Positions 29,342-37,686 of a DNA stretch of 64,000 bases are shown piece by piece (within the stretch, counting starts at the first letter, position 1; each line of letters begins with the position of its first letter). The notes under the pieces are model-generated. The model searched no databases. It was given only the letters and a program-made list of their open reading frames with translations, and was not told the origin of the DNA. The translations under genes were made by a program, and so were the position numbers. This stretch comes from Micromonospora sp. WMMD1120. Its GTDB lineage: Bacteria; Actinomycetota; Actinomycetes; Mycobacteriales; Micromonosporaceae. The DNA is taken from NCBI RefSeq assembly GCF_029626235.1, contig NZ_JARUBO010000005.1, positions 4,000,501 to 4,064,500 on the forward strand, given 5' to 3'.

Positions 29342-29533
29342 TGCGTTACATCGATGTTTCGGTTAGCAAAAACGCGATCAGTGTCGATATCGGCTCCCTG
29401 CTCGTGGGGCACGACCCTGCTCTGGTCAGGGGATGAGAGACATCGACACAATCTCTGCGATTCACTGTCGACTATTCCTTCGTGATTTTCGGCGGTCGGC
29501 GGGTGGTCGCGGCCAATGCGAAGGTGAGGCGAG

Positions 29534-31084
29534 ATGAGACGACCAGTCGCGCAACGAATTCAGGCGACACTGGCGACCGCGGCGGTAGGGCTGACGGTCG
29601 CCGTGGTCCTGCCGTCCCCGCGGCCGGCGGTGGCGGCCGGGAGCGCCACCGGGTACGCCACCCAGAACGGCGGGACCACCGGCGGCGCGGGTGGTCAGAC
29701 GGTGCGCGCCAGCACGGGTACGGCGATCCACGCGGCGCTGTGCGGTCGGGCCAGCAGCAGCACCCCGATCGTCATCGAGGTCACCGGGACCATCAACCAC
29801 GGCAACACCAGCAAGGTGTCCGGGTCGAGCTGCAACACCGCCGCGGGCGTGATCGAGCTCAAGCAGATCAGCAACGTGACCATCATCGGGGTCGGCAGCG
29901 CGGTCTTCGACCAGGTGGGCATCCACATCCGCGACTCCAGCAACATCATCATCCAGAACGTCACGGTGCGGAACGTCAAGAAGTCGGGCTCGCCTACCTC
30001 CAACGGCGGGGACGCCATCGGCATGGAGAGCACGGTGCGCAACATCTGGGTCGACCACGTCACCCTGGAGGCCTCCGGCGGGGAGTCGGAGGGGTACGAC
30101 GGTCTCTTCGACATGAAGGACAACACCCAGTACGTGACGCTGTCCTACAGCATCCTGCGCAACTCCGGTCGTGGTGGCCTGGTCGGGTCCAGTGAGAGCG
30201 ACACGTCCAACGGCTTCATCACCTACCACCACAACCTCTACGAGAACATCGACTCCCGCACGCCGCTGCTGCGCGGTGGCATCGCGCATATCTACAACAA
30301 CCACTACGTGGGCCTACACGAGTCGGGCATCAACTCCCGGGCCGGCGCGCGGGCCAAGGTGGAGAACAACTACTTCCGCGACTCGAAGGACGTCCTGGGG
30401 ACGTTCTACACCGACCAGCGCGGCTACTGGCAGGTCAGCGGCAACGTGTTCGACAACGTCACTTGGTCCAGCCCGGGTGGCGACACCTATCCCGCCGGCC
30501 CCAACCCGACCTCCACCACCACCGTCGGCATCCCGTACGCGTATCGGCTCGACGGGGCGAGCTGCGTACCGGACGTCGTCCGGCAGACGGTCGGCGCCAA
30601 CACGGGCCTGCGGGTGTCGGACGGCGGTTGCACGCCACAGACGCCGCCCCCCACCACCCCGCCGCCGACCACGCCTCCGCCCACGACGCCTCCGCCGACC
30701 ACTCCGCCTCCGTCCGGCGGCGCCAACCTCAGCCTCGGCGCCGGGGCCGACGGCTCCACCAAGGCCAGCGGGACGAGCTACGGCAACGTGCGCGACGGCG
30801 ACCTCGGCACCTGGTGGTCCCCGGCCGGCTCGACCGGCACGATCTCGATCAAGTGGGGCTCGGCCACCCGGGTGTCCCGGGTCGTCATCCGGGAGCCGTC
30901 CGGCACCCAGGGTTCCATCGGGTCCTGGCAGCTCGTCAACAACGACAACGGGGCCGTGCTGGCCTCCGGTAGCGGGGCGGGGGTGATCACCTTCTCCGCG
31001 ACCACCCTGAGCAAGATCAATTTCAAGATCAACAGCTCCAGCGGTACGCCACGGGTCGGCGAGTTCGAGACGTACGCCAGCTAG
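29534..31084 (+). CDS. Secreted PL1 pectate lyase with discoidin-like C-terminal module
   Basis: Cleaves polygalacturonate by beta-elimination outside the cell. ATG after AAGGTGAGG; signal peptide 1-35. The parallel beta-helix PL1 domain (about 36-345) has the vWiDH motif (IWVDHVTL), the Ca-site acidic patch DGLFDMKD and the catalytic-arginine segment RTPLLRGG. A PPPTT linker of four repeats (about 372-398) connects to a 115-residue beta-sandwich (LSLGAGADGSTKASG...VGEFETYAS) that looks like an F5/8-type-C/CBM32-related carbohydrate-binding module. Monocistronic and probably regulated with the other cell-wall genes. Confidence 0.93.
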   Translation: MRRPVAQRIQATLATAAVGLTVAVVLPSPRPAVAAGSATGYATQNGGTTGGAGGQTVRASTGTAIHAALCGRASSSTPIVIEVTGTINHGNTSKVSGSSCNTAAGVIELKQISNVTIIGVGSAVFDQVGIHIRDSSNIIIQNVTVRNVKKSGSPTSNGGDAIGMESTVRNIWVDHVTLEASGGESEGYDGLFDMKDNTQYVTLSYSILRNSGRGGLVGSSESDTSNGFITYHHNLYENIDSRTPLLRGGIAHIYNNHYVGLHESGINSRAGARAKVENNYFRDSKDVLGTFYTDQRGYWQVSGNVFDNVTWSSPGGDTYPAGPNPTSTTTVGIPYAYRLDGASCVPDVVRQTVGANTGLRVSDGGCTPQTPPPTTPPPTTPPPTTPPPTTPPPSGGANLSLGAGADGSTKASGTSYGNVRDGDLGTWWSPAGSTGTISIKWGSATRVSRVVIREPSGTQGSIGSWQLVNNDNGAVLASGSGAGVITFSATTLSKINFKINSSSGTPRVGEFETYAS

Positions 31085-31123
31085 CTGGGTCCTGAGCACC
31101 GTCGGGAAGGCGGATGTGGTCGT

Positions 31124-31171
31124 GAGCGGTATACCTCAGAGGCATAGTTATGACTCTGAGGTATACCGCTC
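31124..31171. terminator. Long AT-richer inverted repeat between convergent genes
   Basis: An 18-bp perfect stem (31124-31141 with 31154-31171). The loop itself pairs (CATA-GT-TATG), so with one mismatch almost all 48 bases form a cruciform. Its position between two convergent stops suits a bidirectional terminator. Contains GGTATACC twice. Confidence 0.75.
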
Positions 31172-31210
31172 GTCGGCAGTCCGTCCGGGACTGTCAGCCG
31201 AGCGCGTCCG

Positions 31211-32521
31211 TCACGAATCCGTCGACGGGAGCGTGTCCATGAAGGAGCTGACCGAGAAGACGGCTCGACCGGGGCCGGCCGGGCCGTACCCGGGTGGGCT
31301 GGAGAGGCCGTGGGCGTCCATCGTCGCCCGGTAGGCGTCCAGCAGGCGCACGTGGTATTCGAGCGGCGCGCCCTGCGGGTTCGTCCGGCCCAGCGGGGTG
31401 GTGGGCTCCGGACACCAGGTGGTGAACCTGGGCGTGATCCCCCGCGACATGAAGTAGTCGAGACCCTCGGTGGTGGAGTCGATCGCCTCGCTCACGCTGG
31501 TGAAGCCGTGCGGGGCGGCCATCTCCACGCCCGCCACGAAGTTGGGGATCACGTTGCGCGGGCCGAAGACCTCGGCCGAGTCGAGGATGCGGCGGTGCCA
31601 CTCCTCCCGACCGACGTACCGCTCCTTGCCCGGGCAGTACAACTCGAACAACCGCTTGTCCCACACCTCGTAGTTCGGGTGGTAGATGCGGATGCCGTAG
31701 TCGTGGAAGCGCTGCACGTCGGCGCGGGGCAGCGCCTGGGCGACGACCTTGCCGATCCACCGCCCCGGGAAGCGCTCCTCGATCGCCTGGGCGTACTGCC
31801 CGTAGAAGTCGGCCTCGGCCAACCCGCCGACGTGCGAGGTGATGCTGCCGCCGGTCAGGGTGTACGCCTGCGACGCCCGGTTGGTGTCGTACCGGTCGAT
31901 GATCTCCAGCGCCTCCAGCACCTCGTCGACGGGCTTGACCCCGGTGTAGGGCCGGCCGGCCTGCTTGTGCTGCCGCCAGTTGTGGTTGATGTCGCAGTAC
32001 TGGCACTCCTCCTTCGCGCCGAAGTACTGGCAGACCCGGAACGCGGTGAGGTAGATCAGGTAACCCCATTGGATCGTGGGGGCGACCTCCATCACCGACT
32101 TGCCGTTGGCCAGGGTGTGCCGGTAGTAGGCCGGCATCGGGGGGAGCCCGACGTCGGCGATCGGTCGGCCGTCGAGGAACAGGCGCAGCCGGCCGTCGTC
32201 GTCGGTGGCGACCCGGTACGGCGAGCTGGGGTTGGTGCGGACCGACACGACGGTACGGCGCAGCTCGTACGGCCCGCCGGTGAGCACGATCTCCTCCGGC
32301 GGCCGGCGCAGCGCGGCCGTCCCCAGCTCGGGCAGCGTGCGGTGGTCGAAGGAGAAGATGAAGTACGACTTCGGCTTGACGTCTCCGTGCTCGTTGTCGG
32401 TCAGTGCCGCGTCGTCGAAGGCGAGGCCGCCGCGCAGCAGGTCCTCCTTGAGGACCGCCTCCCGGGGTACGTGGGGGAAACGCCCCATCAACTCTTCGAC
32501 AAGGTCGGTACGAGACGCCAT
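31211..32521 (-). CDS. Radical-SAM-like protein adjacent to nickel superoxide dismutase
   Basis: 436 residues; ATG at 32521 follows AGGAGGAA. The centre contains FRVCQYFGAKEECQYCDIN, a C-X8-C-X2-C cluster-like motif unlike the canonical CX3CX2C, followed by features of a radical-SAM barrel (TLTGGSITS as a GGE-like segment; AQALPRAD; IRIYHPNYEVWD). It is the second gene after sodN, 63 bases downstream on the same strand, where Streptomyces has the SodX maturation peptidase. It may help mature or supply the nickel enzyme, or be unrelated. No substrate can be named. Radical-SAM membership is likely, cluster ligation is inferred. Confidence 0.7.
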   Translation of the reverse strand: MASRTDLVEELMGRFPHVPREAVLKEDLLRGGLAFDDAALTDNEHGDVKPKSYFIFSFDHRTLPELGTAALRRPPEEIVLTGGPYELRRTVVSVRTNPSSPYRVATDDDGRLRLFLDGRPIADVGLPPMPAYYRHTLANGKSVMEVAPTIQWGYLIYLTAFRVCQYFGAKEECQYCDINHNWRQHKQAGRPYTGVKPVDEVLEALEIIDRYDTNRASQAYTLTGGSITSHVGGLAEADFYGQYAQAIEERFPGRWIGKVVAQALPRADVQRFHDYGIRIYHPNYEVWDKRLFELYCPGKERYVGREEWHRRILDSAEVFGPRNVIPNFVAGVEMAAPHGFTSVSEAIDSTTEGLDYFMSRGITPRFTTWCPEPTTPLGRTNPQGAPLEYHVRLLDAYRATMDAHGLSSPPGYGPAGPGRAVFSVSSFMDTLPSTDS

Positions 32522-32584
32522 GCGGTTCCTCCTGAACGTGGTACGCCGAAACCGGGTGGCGTACGCCACCCGGTCCTCGGTTGA

Positions 32585-32989
32585 TCAGCCCTGCTTGGTC
32601 TCCCAGAAGATCTTCGAGATCTCCTCGATCTTGGCGAGCAGCTGCTCGGCGACGGCCGGGTCGGTGGCGCCCTTCGCGCCGCTGGCGCCGGCCAGCTTGG
32701 TGGCCTCGTTGAAGAGACCGTGCAGGTGCGGGTACTTCTCGAAGTGCGGCGGCTTGAAGTAGTCGGTCCAGAGCACCCAGAGGTGGTGCTTGACCAGCTC
32801 GGCGCGCTGCTCCTTGATGATCAGCGCCCGGGTGCGGAACTCCGGGTCGTCGTTGGCCTGATACTTCTCGGCGATCGCCTTGACCGACTCGGCCTCGATC
32901 CGGGCCTGCGCCGGGTCGTAGACGCCGCACGGCAGGTCGCAGTGCGCGCTCGCGACGGTACGCGGCCGGAGAACACGTGGCAGCTGCAT
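32585..32989 (-). CDS. sodN: Nickel superoxide dismutase
   Basis: Disproportionates superoxide in the cytoplasm. 134 residues, the family length. The precursor leader (15 residues) must be removed so that His16 becomes the N-terminus. The nickel hook HCDLPCGVY gives His1, Cys2, Cys6 and Tyr9 of the mature enzyme, and DPAQARIEAESVK follows as in Streptomyces. The ATG has AAGGG upstream. A promoter with an inverted repeat is visible at 33026-33057; nickel-responsive control through a Nur-type regulator is known in Streptomyces, but its binding site was not recognised here. The maturation protease is not encoded next to it. Confidence 0.97.
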   Translation of the reverse strand: MQLPRVLRPRTVASAHCDLPCGVYDPAQARIEAESVKAIAEKYQANDDPEFRTRALIIKEQRAELVKHHLWVLWTDYFKPPHFEKYPHLHGLFNEATKLAGASGAKGATDPAVAEQLLAKIEEISKIFWETKQG

Positions 32990-33025
32990 CAGTATCCCTT
33001 CGACAAGGTCTGTGGTGACCGACGG

Positions 33026-33057
33026 GAGGTTAAGACCTCAACCGCACTTCATGTCAA
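33026..33057 (-). promoter_or_regulatory. sodN promoter with overlapping inverted repeat
   Basis: On the minus strand TTGACA (33057-33052) and TTAACC (33033-33028) are spaced by 18 bases. GAGGT-TAAG-ACCTC (33026-33039) covers the -10 box and is a candidate operator. Confidence 0.5.
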
Positions 33058-33144
33058 GAGCTGGGGTCGTGCTCCAGTGTGCCTGTCGGTGTGGGCCCGC
33101 ACCGCGCAGGGTCACCTGCGAAGAGGTGGGTAGGGAGCGACCCT

Positions 33145-33951
33145 TCAGCCTTTCCGGACGCCCTGCTTGCTGATGATCGCCAGGAGCGCCGCGTGCGTGG
33201 GCTCGTCGGCGGCCACGACGAGACCGTTGCCGCCCGCGTGTAGCGGTTGGCCGTCGAGCGCGGTGACCACGCAACCGGTCGCGCGGCAGAGCGCGATCCC
33301 GGCCGCGAAGTGAACGCTGCGGGCCAGGTCGCGACGGTCCGTCACGTAGGCGGCCCGGCGGCCGGCGGCGACCCAGGCCACGGCCAGGCTCGTGGAGACC
33401 ACCCGGGGCTGGAACTGGTCGATGAAGTCGTCGTCCGCGAGCAGCCGGGCGCCCAGGAAGACGTCCCGACTCGGGAAGGGCGGGTCGAGGTTGACGTCGA
33501 CCAGCTTCGACTGGGCGGACGGGGCGAGTGGTTCGTCGGTCCCCGCGTGGCGGACGTACGCTGCGTTCCCGTCGGTCCAGAACACCTCGCCGCTGAACGG
33601 GTCGGCCGCCGCCGCCACCGTGCCGCCCGTCCCGCTGTGCAGCGCGACGTTGACCGAGGCCAGCATGGTGCGCGCGGCGTAGTTCAGCGTGCCGCACAGC
33701 GGGTCGACCAGCCAGGTGCGTCCGTTCCCGCCCGAGCCGGTGCGTCCGCTCTCCTCGCCCACCACGTCGTCCTGCGGTCGCGCCGCGCGCAGGACGTCGA
33801 GGATGGCCTTCTCCGCCTCGATGTCGGCGGTGGTGGCGAAGTCGTCCCCGATCTTCGTGAACCGGGTCAGCGACGAGCCGTAGTGTGACCGGACGACAGC
33901 GGCACCGGCCTCCGCCGCCGCTACTGCCAACGCCTCGTCTGTGATCGACAT
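33145..33951 (-). CDS. Divergent inositol monophosphatase-family protein
   Basis: 268 residues from the ATG at 33951; a longer frame to 34044 lacks conserved sequence at its start. Fold landmarks are GEESG and WLVDPLCGTLNY. In active family members this motif is DPxDGT, with both aspartates binding metal; here the second is Cys86. The later WDxAAG motif is SVHFAAG, so its aspartate is also replaced (His214). The protein may have a changed metal centre or act on another substrate, or be non-catalytic. Gene stands alone between sodN and a histidine kinase. Confidence 0.8.
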   Translation of the reverse strand: MSITDEALAVAAAEAGAAVVRSHYGSSLTRFTKIGDDFATTADIEAEKAILDVLRAARPQDDVVGEESGRTGSGGNGRTWLVDPLCGTLNYAARTMLASVNVALHSGTGGTVAAAADPFSGEVFWTDGNAAYVRHAGTDEPLAPSAQSKLVDVNLDPPFPSRDVFLGARLLADDDFIDQFQPRVVSTSLAVAWVAAGRRAAYVTDRRDLARSVHFAAGIALCRATGCVVTALDGQPLHAGGNGLVVAADEPTHAALLAIISKQGVRKG

Positions 33952-34040
33952 GCTCGAACGATAGAAGAGCGACAGTGCCGCCGCCACTGACGGGGGCCGG
34001 CCAGGTCGGCCGGTCCTCGGCGCGTGCGGTCGGCCGCTGT

Positions 34041-35042
34041 TCACGCCTCGATCGTCGGCAGAGCGGCGACGACCTCCCAGCCGTGCTCACACGGGCCGGC
34101 GGTCAGGGTGCCGCCGCGCGCGGCGACCTGCTCCCGTAGGCCGGAGAGACCCCGCCCGCCGCGTCCGGCCCGCCGTTGCGGGGGCGGAGGGCCGGTCGTG
34201 TCGTTGCGAACTCGCACCTCGATGCCGGCGGCGTCGCCGGTGACGGACACCTCGACCCGGGCCGCCGTCGCCGCGTGCCGCCGGACGTTGGTCAGGGCCT
34301 CGACGACGATCCGGTACGCCAGGGCGGCGCTGTCCCGGGCCGCCTCGCCGACCGACGAGTCCTGCACCAGCCGCACGTCGGTGTGACCCGCGGCGCGGAA
34401 CCGGTCGATCAGGCCCGGCAGGTCATCCAGTGTGGGCCACGGCTGTACCGGGACGGAGTCCGGTTCGTGCAGCAGGCCGACCATCTGGTCCATGGAGGCC
34501 AACGCGGCCAGTCCGGCGGCCTCGATCCGCGCCAGCGCCGGCCCGGCGGCCTCCGGACGGCTGTCGGCGACGAAGCGGGCAGCCTGTGCCTGGGTCACGA
34601 TCCCACTGACCTCGTGGGCGACGAAGTCGTGCAGGTCACGTGCCACCTGCAACCGCTGCGCACGCCGGGCCTGCTCGACAGCGACGGCCCGCCGGTGCGC
34701 CATCAGCCGCGGGTACCCGCCGACCACGATCGCGACGACAGCCGGCGTCGTCCAGACCGCTGCCGCGGCGGTCCGTTGCGCTGTCGGCATGCCGTCGGTG
34801 ACCGACCAGAGCAGGAGGGGCAGCCCCGCCGCGGCCAGCCCGGCGGCGCCGGCGATGTGCCGGCTCGGTCCCCACCGGACCGCGGCGGCCGACAGCGCCG
34901 CGAGGACGACCATCACCAGGACGACGAGGTGCGGCGGGCTGCCGAGGTCGCCGACGAACGCCACACCGAGCGTCGAGGCACTGGCCGTCATGCTGATCCA
35001 GCCGAGGTGCCGACGCATCATCCCCTGATGGTAGGCGGGCAT
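34041..35042 (-). CDS. Orphan NarL-type sensor histidine kinase
   Basis: 333 residues. Four or five predicted membrane segments (about 15-110) with almost no extracellular loops, then a HisKA_3 dimerisation domain with DLHDFVAHE (His138 phosphorylated) and an HATPase_c domain with the N-box EALTNVRRHA and G-box GRGGRGLSGLREQ. An alternative ATG lies seven codons downstream. No response regulator gene is adjacent on either side, so the partner is encoded elsewhere. The signal is unknown; the membrane-embedded sensor suggests envelope or membrane stress. Confidence 0.88.
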   Translation of the reverse strand: MPAYHQGMMRRHLGWISMTASASTLGVAFVGDLGSPPHLVVLVMVVLAALSAAAVRWGPSRHIAGAAGLAAAGLPLLLWSVTDGMPTAQRTAAAAVWTTPAVVAIVVGGYPRLMAHRRAVAVEQARRAQRLQVARDLHDFVAHEVSGIVTQAQAARFVADSRPEAAGPALARIEAAGLAALASMDQMVGLLHEPDSVPVQPWPTLDDLPGLIDRFRAAGHTDVRLVQDSSVGEAARDSAALAYRIVVEALTNVRRHAATAARVEVSVTGDAAGIEVRVRNDTTGPPPPQRRAGRGGRGLSGLREQVAARGGTLTAGPCEHGWEVVAALPTIEA

Positions 35043-35268
35043 CGCCGTACGCCGATCGGCCTAGCCGACCAGGCGCGACGTGCCCCGCCTCGGCCTATCG
35101 GCAGATGGTGGCGCGCGCCCGGCACGGCCGAGGCTGGTGGGGCAGCGGCGAGCGGACGCCGCGCGCGAACGAGGAGCGACATGTCTGAAGGAGCTTCGTC
35201 GGCGCCGCTCACGGGCCGGACGCAATGGTGGCGACGGTCCTGCCGGCACTGCGGACAGGGGGCGACGG

Positions 35269-35718
35269 TCAGGAGACCGCTGCCCGCACCAGCTCGGTGA
35301 CCTTCTTCTCCACCGCCGGGCTCCACTTCTGCAACGCGTACGCCACCGGCCACAGGTCGCCGTCGTCGAGGGTGGCGGCGTCCTGGAAGCCCAGTGTGGA
35401 GTACCGGTAGTTGAACTTGCCGGAGTCCTGGAAGAACAGGACGATCTTGCCGTCCGCGTTCGCGTAGGCGGGCATCCCGTACCAGGTCTTCGGTGCCAGG
35501 TCCGGGGCGGCCGCGGTCACCGTCACGTGCACCCGCTCGGCGAGGGCCCGGTCGTCCGGCTCCATCTGGGCGATCCGGTCGAGGACCGCCTGGAGTCCGT
35601 CGGCCTTCTTCGCACCCTTCCGGCCCTCGGCGCGTAGCTCGGCGGCGCGCTCCTTCATCGCGGCCCGCTCCTCGGGGGTGAAGCCGTCGGGCTCGGTGGT
35701 CGTGGTCTTCGCGGACAT
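35269..35718 (-). CDS. DUF1801-like (YdhG-type) protein
   Basis: 149 residues. ATG at 35718 preceded by GAGGG. The region KTWYGMPAYANADGKIVLFFQDSGKFNYRY (read in parts: TWYGMPAYA, VLFFQDSGKFNY) and the following STLGFQ match DUF1801/iron-chaperone-fold proteins. The first 45 residues are charged and rich in Ala/Glu/Arg. No biochemical function is established; the fold is related to frataxin. Divergent from the acetyltransferase gene. Confidence 0.75.
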   Translation of the reverse strand: MSAKTTTTEPDGFTPEERAAMKERAAELRAEGRKGAKKADGLQAVLDRIAQMEPDDRALAERVHVTVTAAAPDLAPKTWYGMPAYANADGKIVLFFQDSGKFNYRYSTLGFQDAATLDDGDLWPVAYALQKWSPAVEKKVTELVRAAVS

Positions 35719-35926
35719 GCGCGGGCTCCCTCTCGTCAACAGGCTCGGCGCGGTGCTGGCCGCCTGGGAGAAGGCTAGGCCGGGCCGGGCGGCGGGGCTT
35801 CTCGATTCCTGATCGGTGTCGGCGGCGGCGTCGCTGGCGGTTTGTCCTGATCGTCTTGTTTGCTCGGATGCCCACCCGCTGGCTAGGTTGGCGGCCGGAC
35901 AGCGCGACATTTCGGGGGGACCGGGC

Positions 35927-36688
35927 ATGAGCAGCACCGCCGACCGGATGGCGGCGGCGTACACCGACGCCATCGAACTCCTCTGCCGGGTCACCCCGAA
36001 GGGCTGGTACGCCGAGCGGGGCACCGCTCGCGCGGCGCTCACCCGGGCCGGCATCCCGACGCTCAACGGGGTCTTCGAGACGACCACCGAGCCGGATCTC
36101 GGCGCGCTCGACGAGTTGGCGACCGAGGTCCGTCGGCAGACGCCGCACTGGTCGATCATGATTCGCGGCGCGGCGGGCGACGAGGTCGCCGACCTCGCCG
36201 CCCGACACGGCCTGCGCGGACGCAGCGAGCTGCCGTTCCTGGCCTGCGCCACCGCCGACCTCGTGTTCCGCGCCGACCCGGCCCGGCAGACGCTGGTGCG
36301 CCGGATCGACGCCGCCGAGAACGAGCGGTACACCGATGCCCTCACCCGGAGCTTCGAGGCCCCCGACGGCGTGTTCGGCTCGCTGATGGGTGGCGCGGTG
36401 CTCGACGCCGACGCCATCTCCGGGTATCTGGCCGAGGAGTCCGGCGCCGCGATCGGCACCGCGCTCGGGATGCGTACACCCGGCGTGGTCGGGGTGTTCA
36501 ACATCGCCGTCGCGCCGTCCGCCCGGGGTCGTGGCCTGGGCCGGGCGCTCACCGAGGCGGTGCTGCGCGACGGCGTCGCCGCCGGCGCGGACGCCGCCTA
36601 CCTGCACAGCAGCGCGATGGGCCGAGCGCTCTACGAGTCGTTGGGTTTCGCGCTCGTGGAGACCTGGACCGTGTTCCAGCCGAGCTGA
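35927..36688 (+). CDS. GNAT-family N-acetyltransferase
   Basis: 253 residues. The C-terminal half (about 125-250) has a GNAT fold with the acetyl-CoA loop VAPSARGRGLGRAL and terminal YLHSSAMGRALYESLGF. The N-terminal half is a degenerate second domain, as in tandem-GNAT proteins. ATG at 35927 is preceded by a GGGGGG-type ribosome site. It is followed 35 bases later by a TPR-like gene, probably co-transcribed. Acceptor unknown. Confidence 0.85.
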   Translation: MSSTADRMAAAYTDAIELLCRVTPKGWYAERGTARAALTRAGIPTLNGVFETTTEPDLGALDELATEVRRQTPHWSIMIRGAAGDEVADLAARHGLRGRSELPFLACATADLVFRADPARQTLVRRIDAAENERYTDALTRSFEAPDGVFGSLMGGAVLDADAISGYLAEESGAAIGTALGMRTPGVVGVFNIAVAPSARGRGLGRALTEAVLRDGVAAGADAAYLHSSAMGRALYESLGFALVETWTVFQPS

Positions 36689-36722
36689 CGGAGCAGACCG
36701 GGTCGAAGGAGGAGGAACAGTC

Positions 36723-37451
36723 ATGACCTTCAGCGAGAACGTCCGCTCGGCCTTCCGGCGCGGCGAGACCGATGCCGTGGTGCGGATGAGCGAGGCCGAG
36801 ATCGCGCGGGCTCGGGCCGCCGGCGACCCGGCGGGCGAGGTGGAGGCCCGCTACAGCCTCGCCCGGGTCGCCATCCGCGGCGGTGACCTGGTCGGCGGGG
36901 AGGACCGGGCCCGGGAGGCGCTCGCGGTGGCCCTCGGCTCCGGCGACCGGAGCCTGGAGGAGCGTCCGAGGCACGTTCTCGCCGCCGTGGCGCGGATGTC
37001 CGGCGACCTGCTCCGCGCCCGGGACCTCTACCGGGAGAGCATCGCGCTCAACGAGGCCCTCGGCCAGTGGAAGACGGTCAACTCCGAGAAGCACAACCTG
37101 GCCTTCTGCGAGCTGGGCCTGGGCAACCTAAACGTGGCGAGGGCACTGTTCGCCGAGAGCCGCGAGCGGGTGTTCCGCAACGACTGGGCCGAGTTCGTAC
37201 CGTACGTCTGCGTCGCCGGCGCGGCGGTCGCCGCGGCCGACGGCGACCACTCGCGGGTGGCGCTGATGATCGGTGTCGCGGACGCCGCCTTCGCCGCGCT
37301 CGGTCAGGTGCCCGACCCGGACGACGCCGCCGACCTCGCCCGGATGCGGGCCGCCGCCGTCGAGGCGCTCGGCGTCGACGCCTTCGACAGGGAGTACGCG
37401 GCGGGTCAGCTCCGCGAACCGCGGGCGGCCTTCGCGTCCGACGAGGGCTGA
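36723..37451 (+). CDS. Small TPR-like helical-repeat protein
   Basis: 242 residues, ATG preceded by GGAGGAGG. The sequence consists of helix pairs of about 38-40 residues rich in Ala (GDPAGEVEARYSLARVAIRGG, GDLLRARDLYRESIALNEALG, GLGNLNVARALFAES), i.e. TPR-like repeats resembling those at the C-terminus of AfsR-type regulators. No catalytic domain. Probably a protein-interaction module; co-transcribed with the acetyltransferase. Confidence 0.72.
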   Translation: MTFSENVRSAFRRGETDAVVRMSEAEIARARAAGDPAGEVEARYSLARVAIRGGDLVGGEDRAREALAVALGSGDRSLEERPRHVLAAVARMSGDLLRARDLYRESIALNEALGQWKTVNSEKHNLAFCELGLGNLNVARALFAESRERVFRNDWAEFVPYVCVAGAAVAAADGDHSRVALMIGVADAAFAALGQVPDPDDAADLARMRAAAVEALGVDAFDREYAAGQLREPRAAFASDEG

Positions 37452-37673
37452 ACGTGGCGCTCCCCGTCGTTCGGAACCGATTCGTACGGGCTCGGACACG
37501 TGCCGATGTTGCTGCCGGCGGAGAGCGGTGATTGGCTGTCCCCGTCCTGCTCGTCGACAGGGGTCGGCTGGCGGAGCGCAACGAACCATGGTGCGCGAAT
37601 CGCAACGGGGGATCGTGGTGGTGGCGTGCGTCCTGGACGGATCTGTCGCGCCGGTGGGGTGACCCGGGCCCGT

Positions 37674-37679
37674 TACACT
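37674..37679 (+). promoter_or_regulatory. Probable -10 box for a leaderless transcript
   Basis: TACACT ends seven bases before the GTG of the NB-ARC gene and no ribosome site is present, which fits a transcript that starts at the start codon. A clear -35 is not seen. Confidence 0.4.
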
Positions 37680-37686
37680 CCTCTGC

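Noticed and set aside
28736..29436. Several frames coding Pro/Arg or Gly-rich repeats in the low-complexity region
   Set aside because: They are translations of CCCCGG and GACCGGGCC tandem repeats with no start signals or domains.
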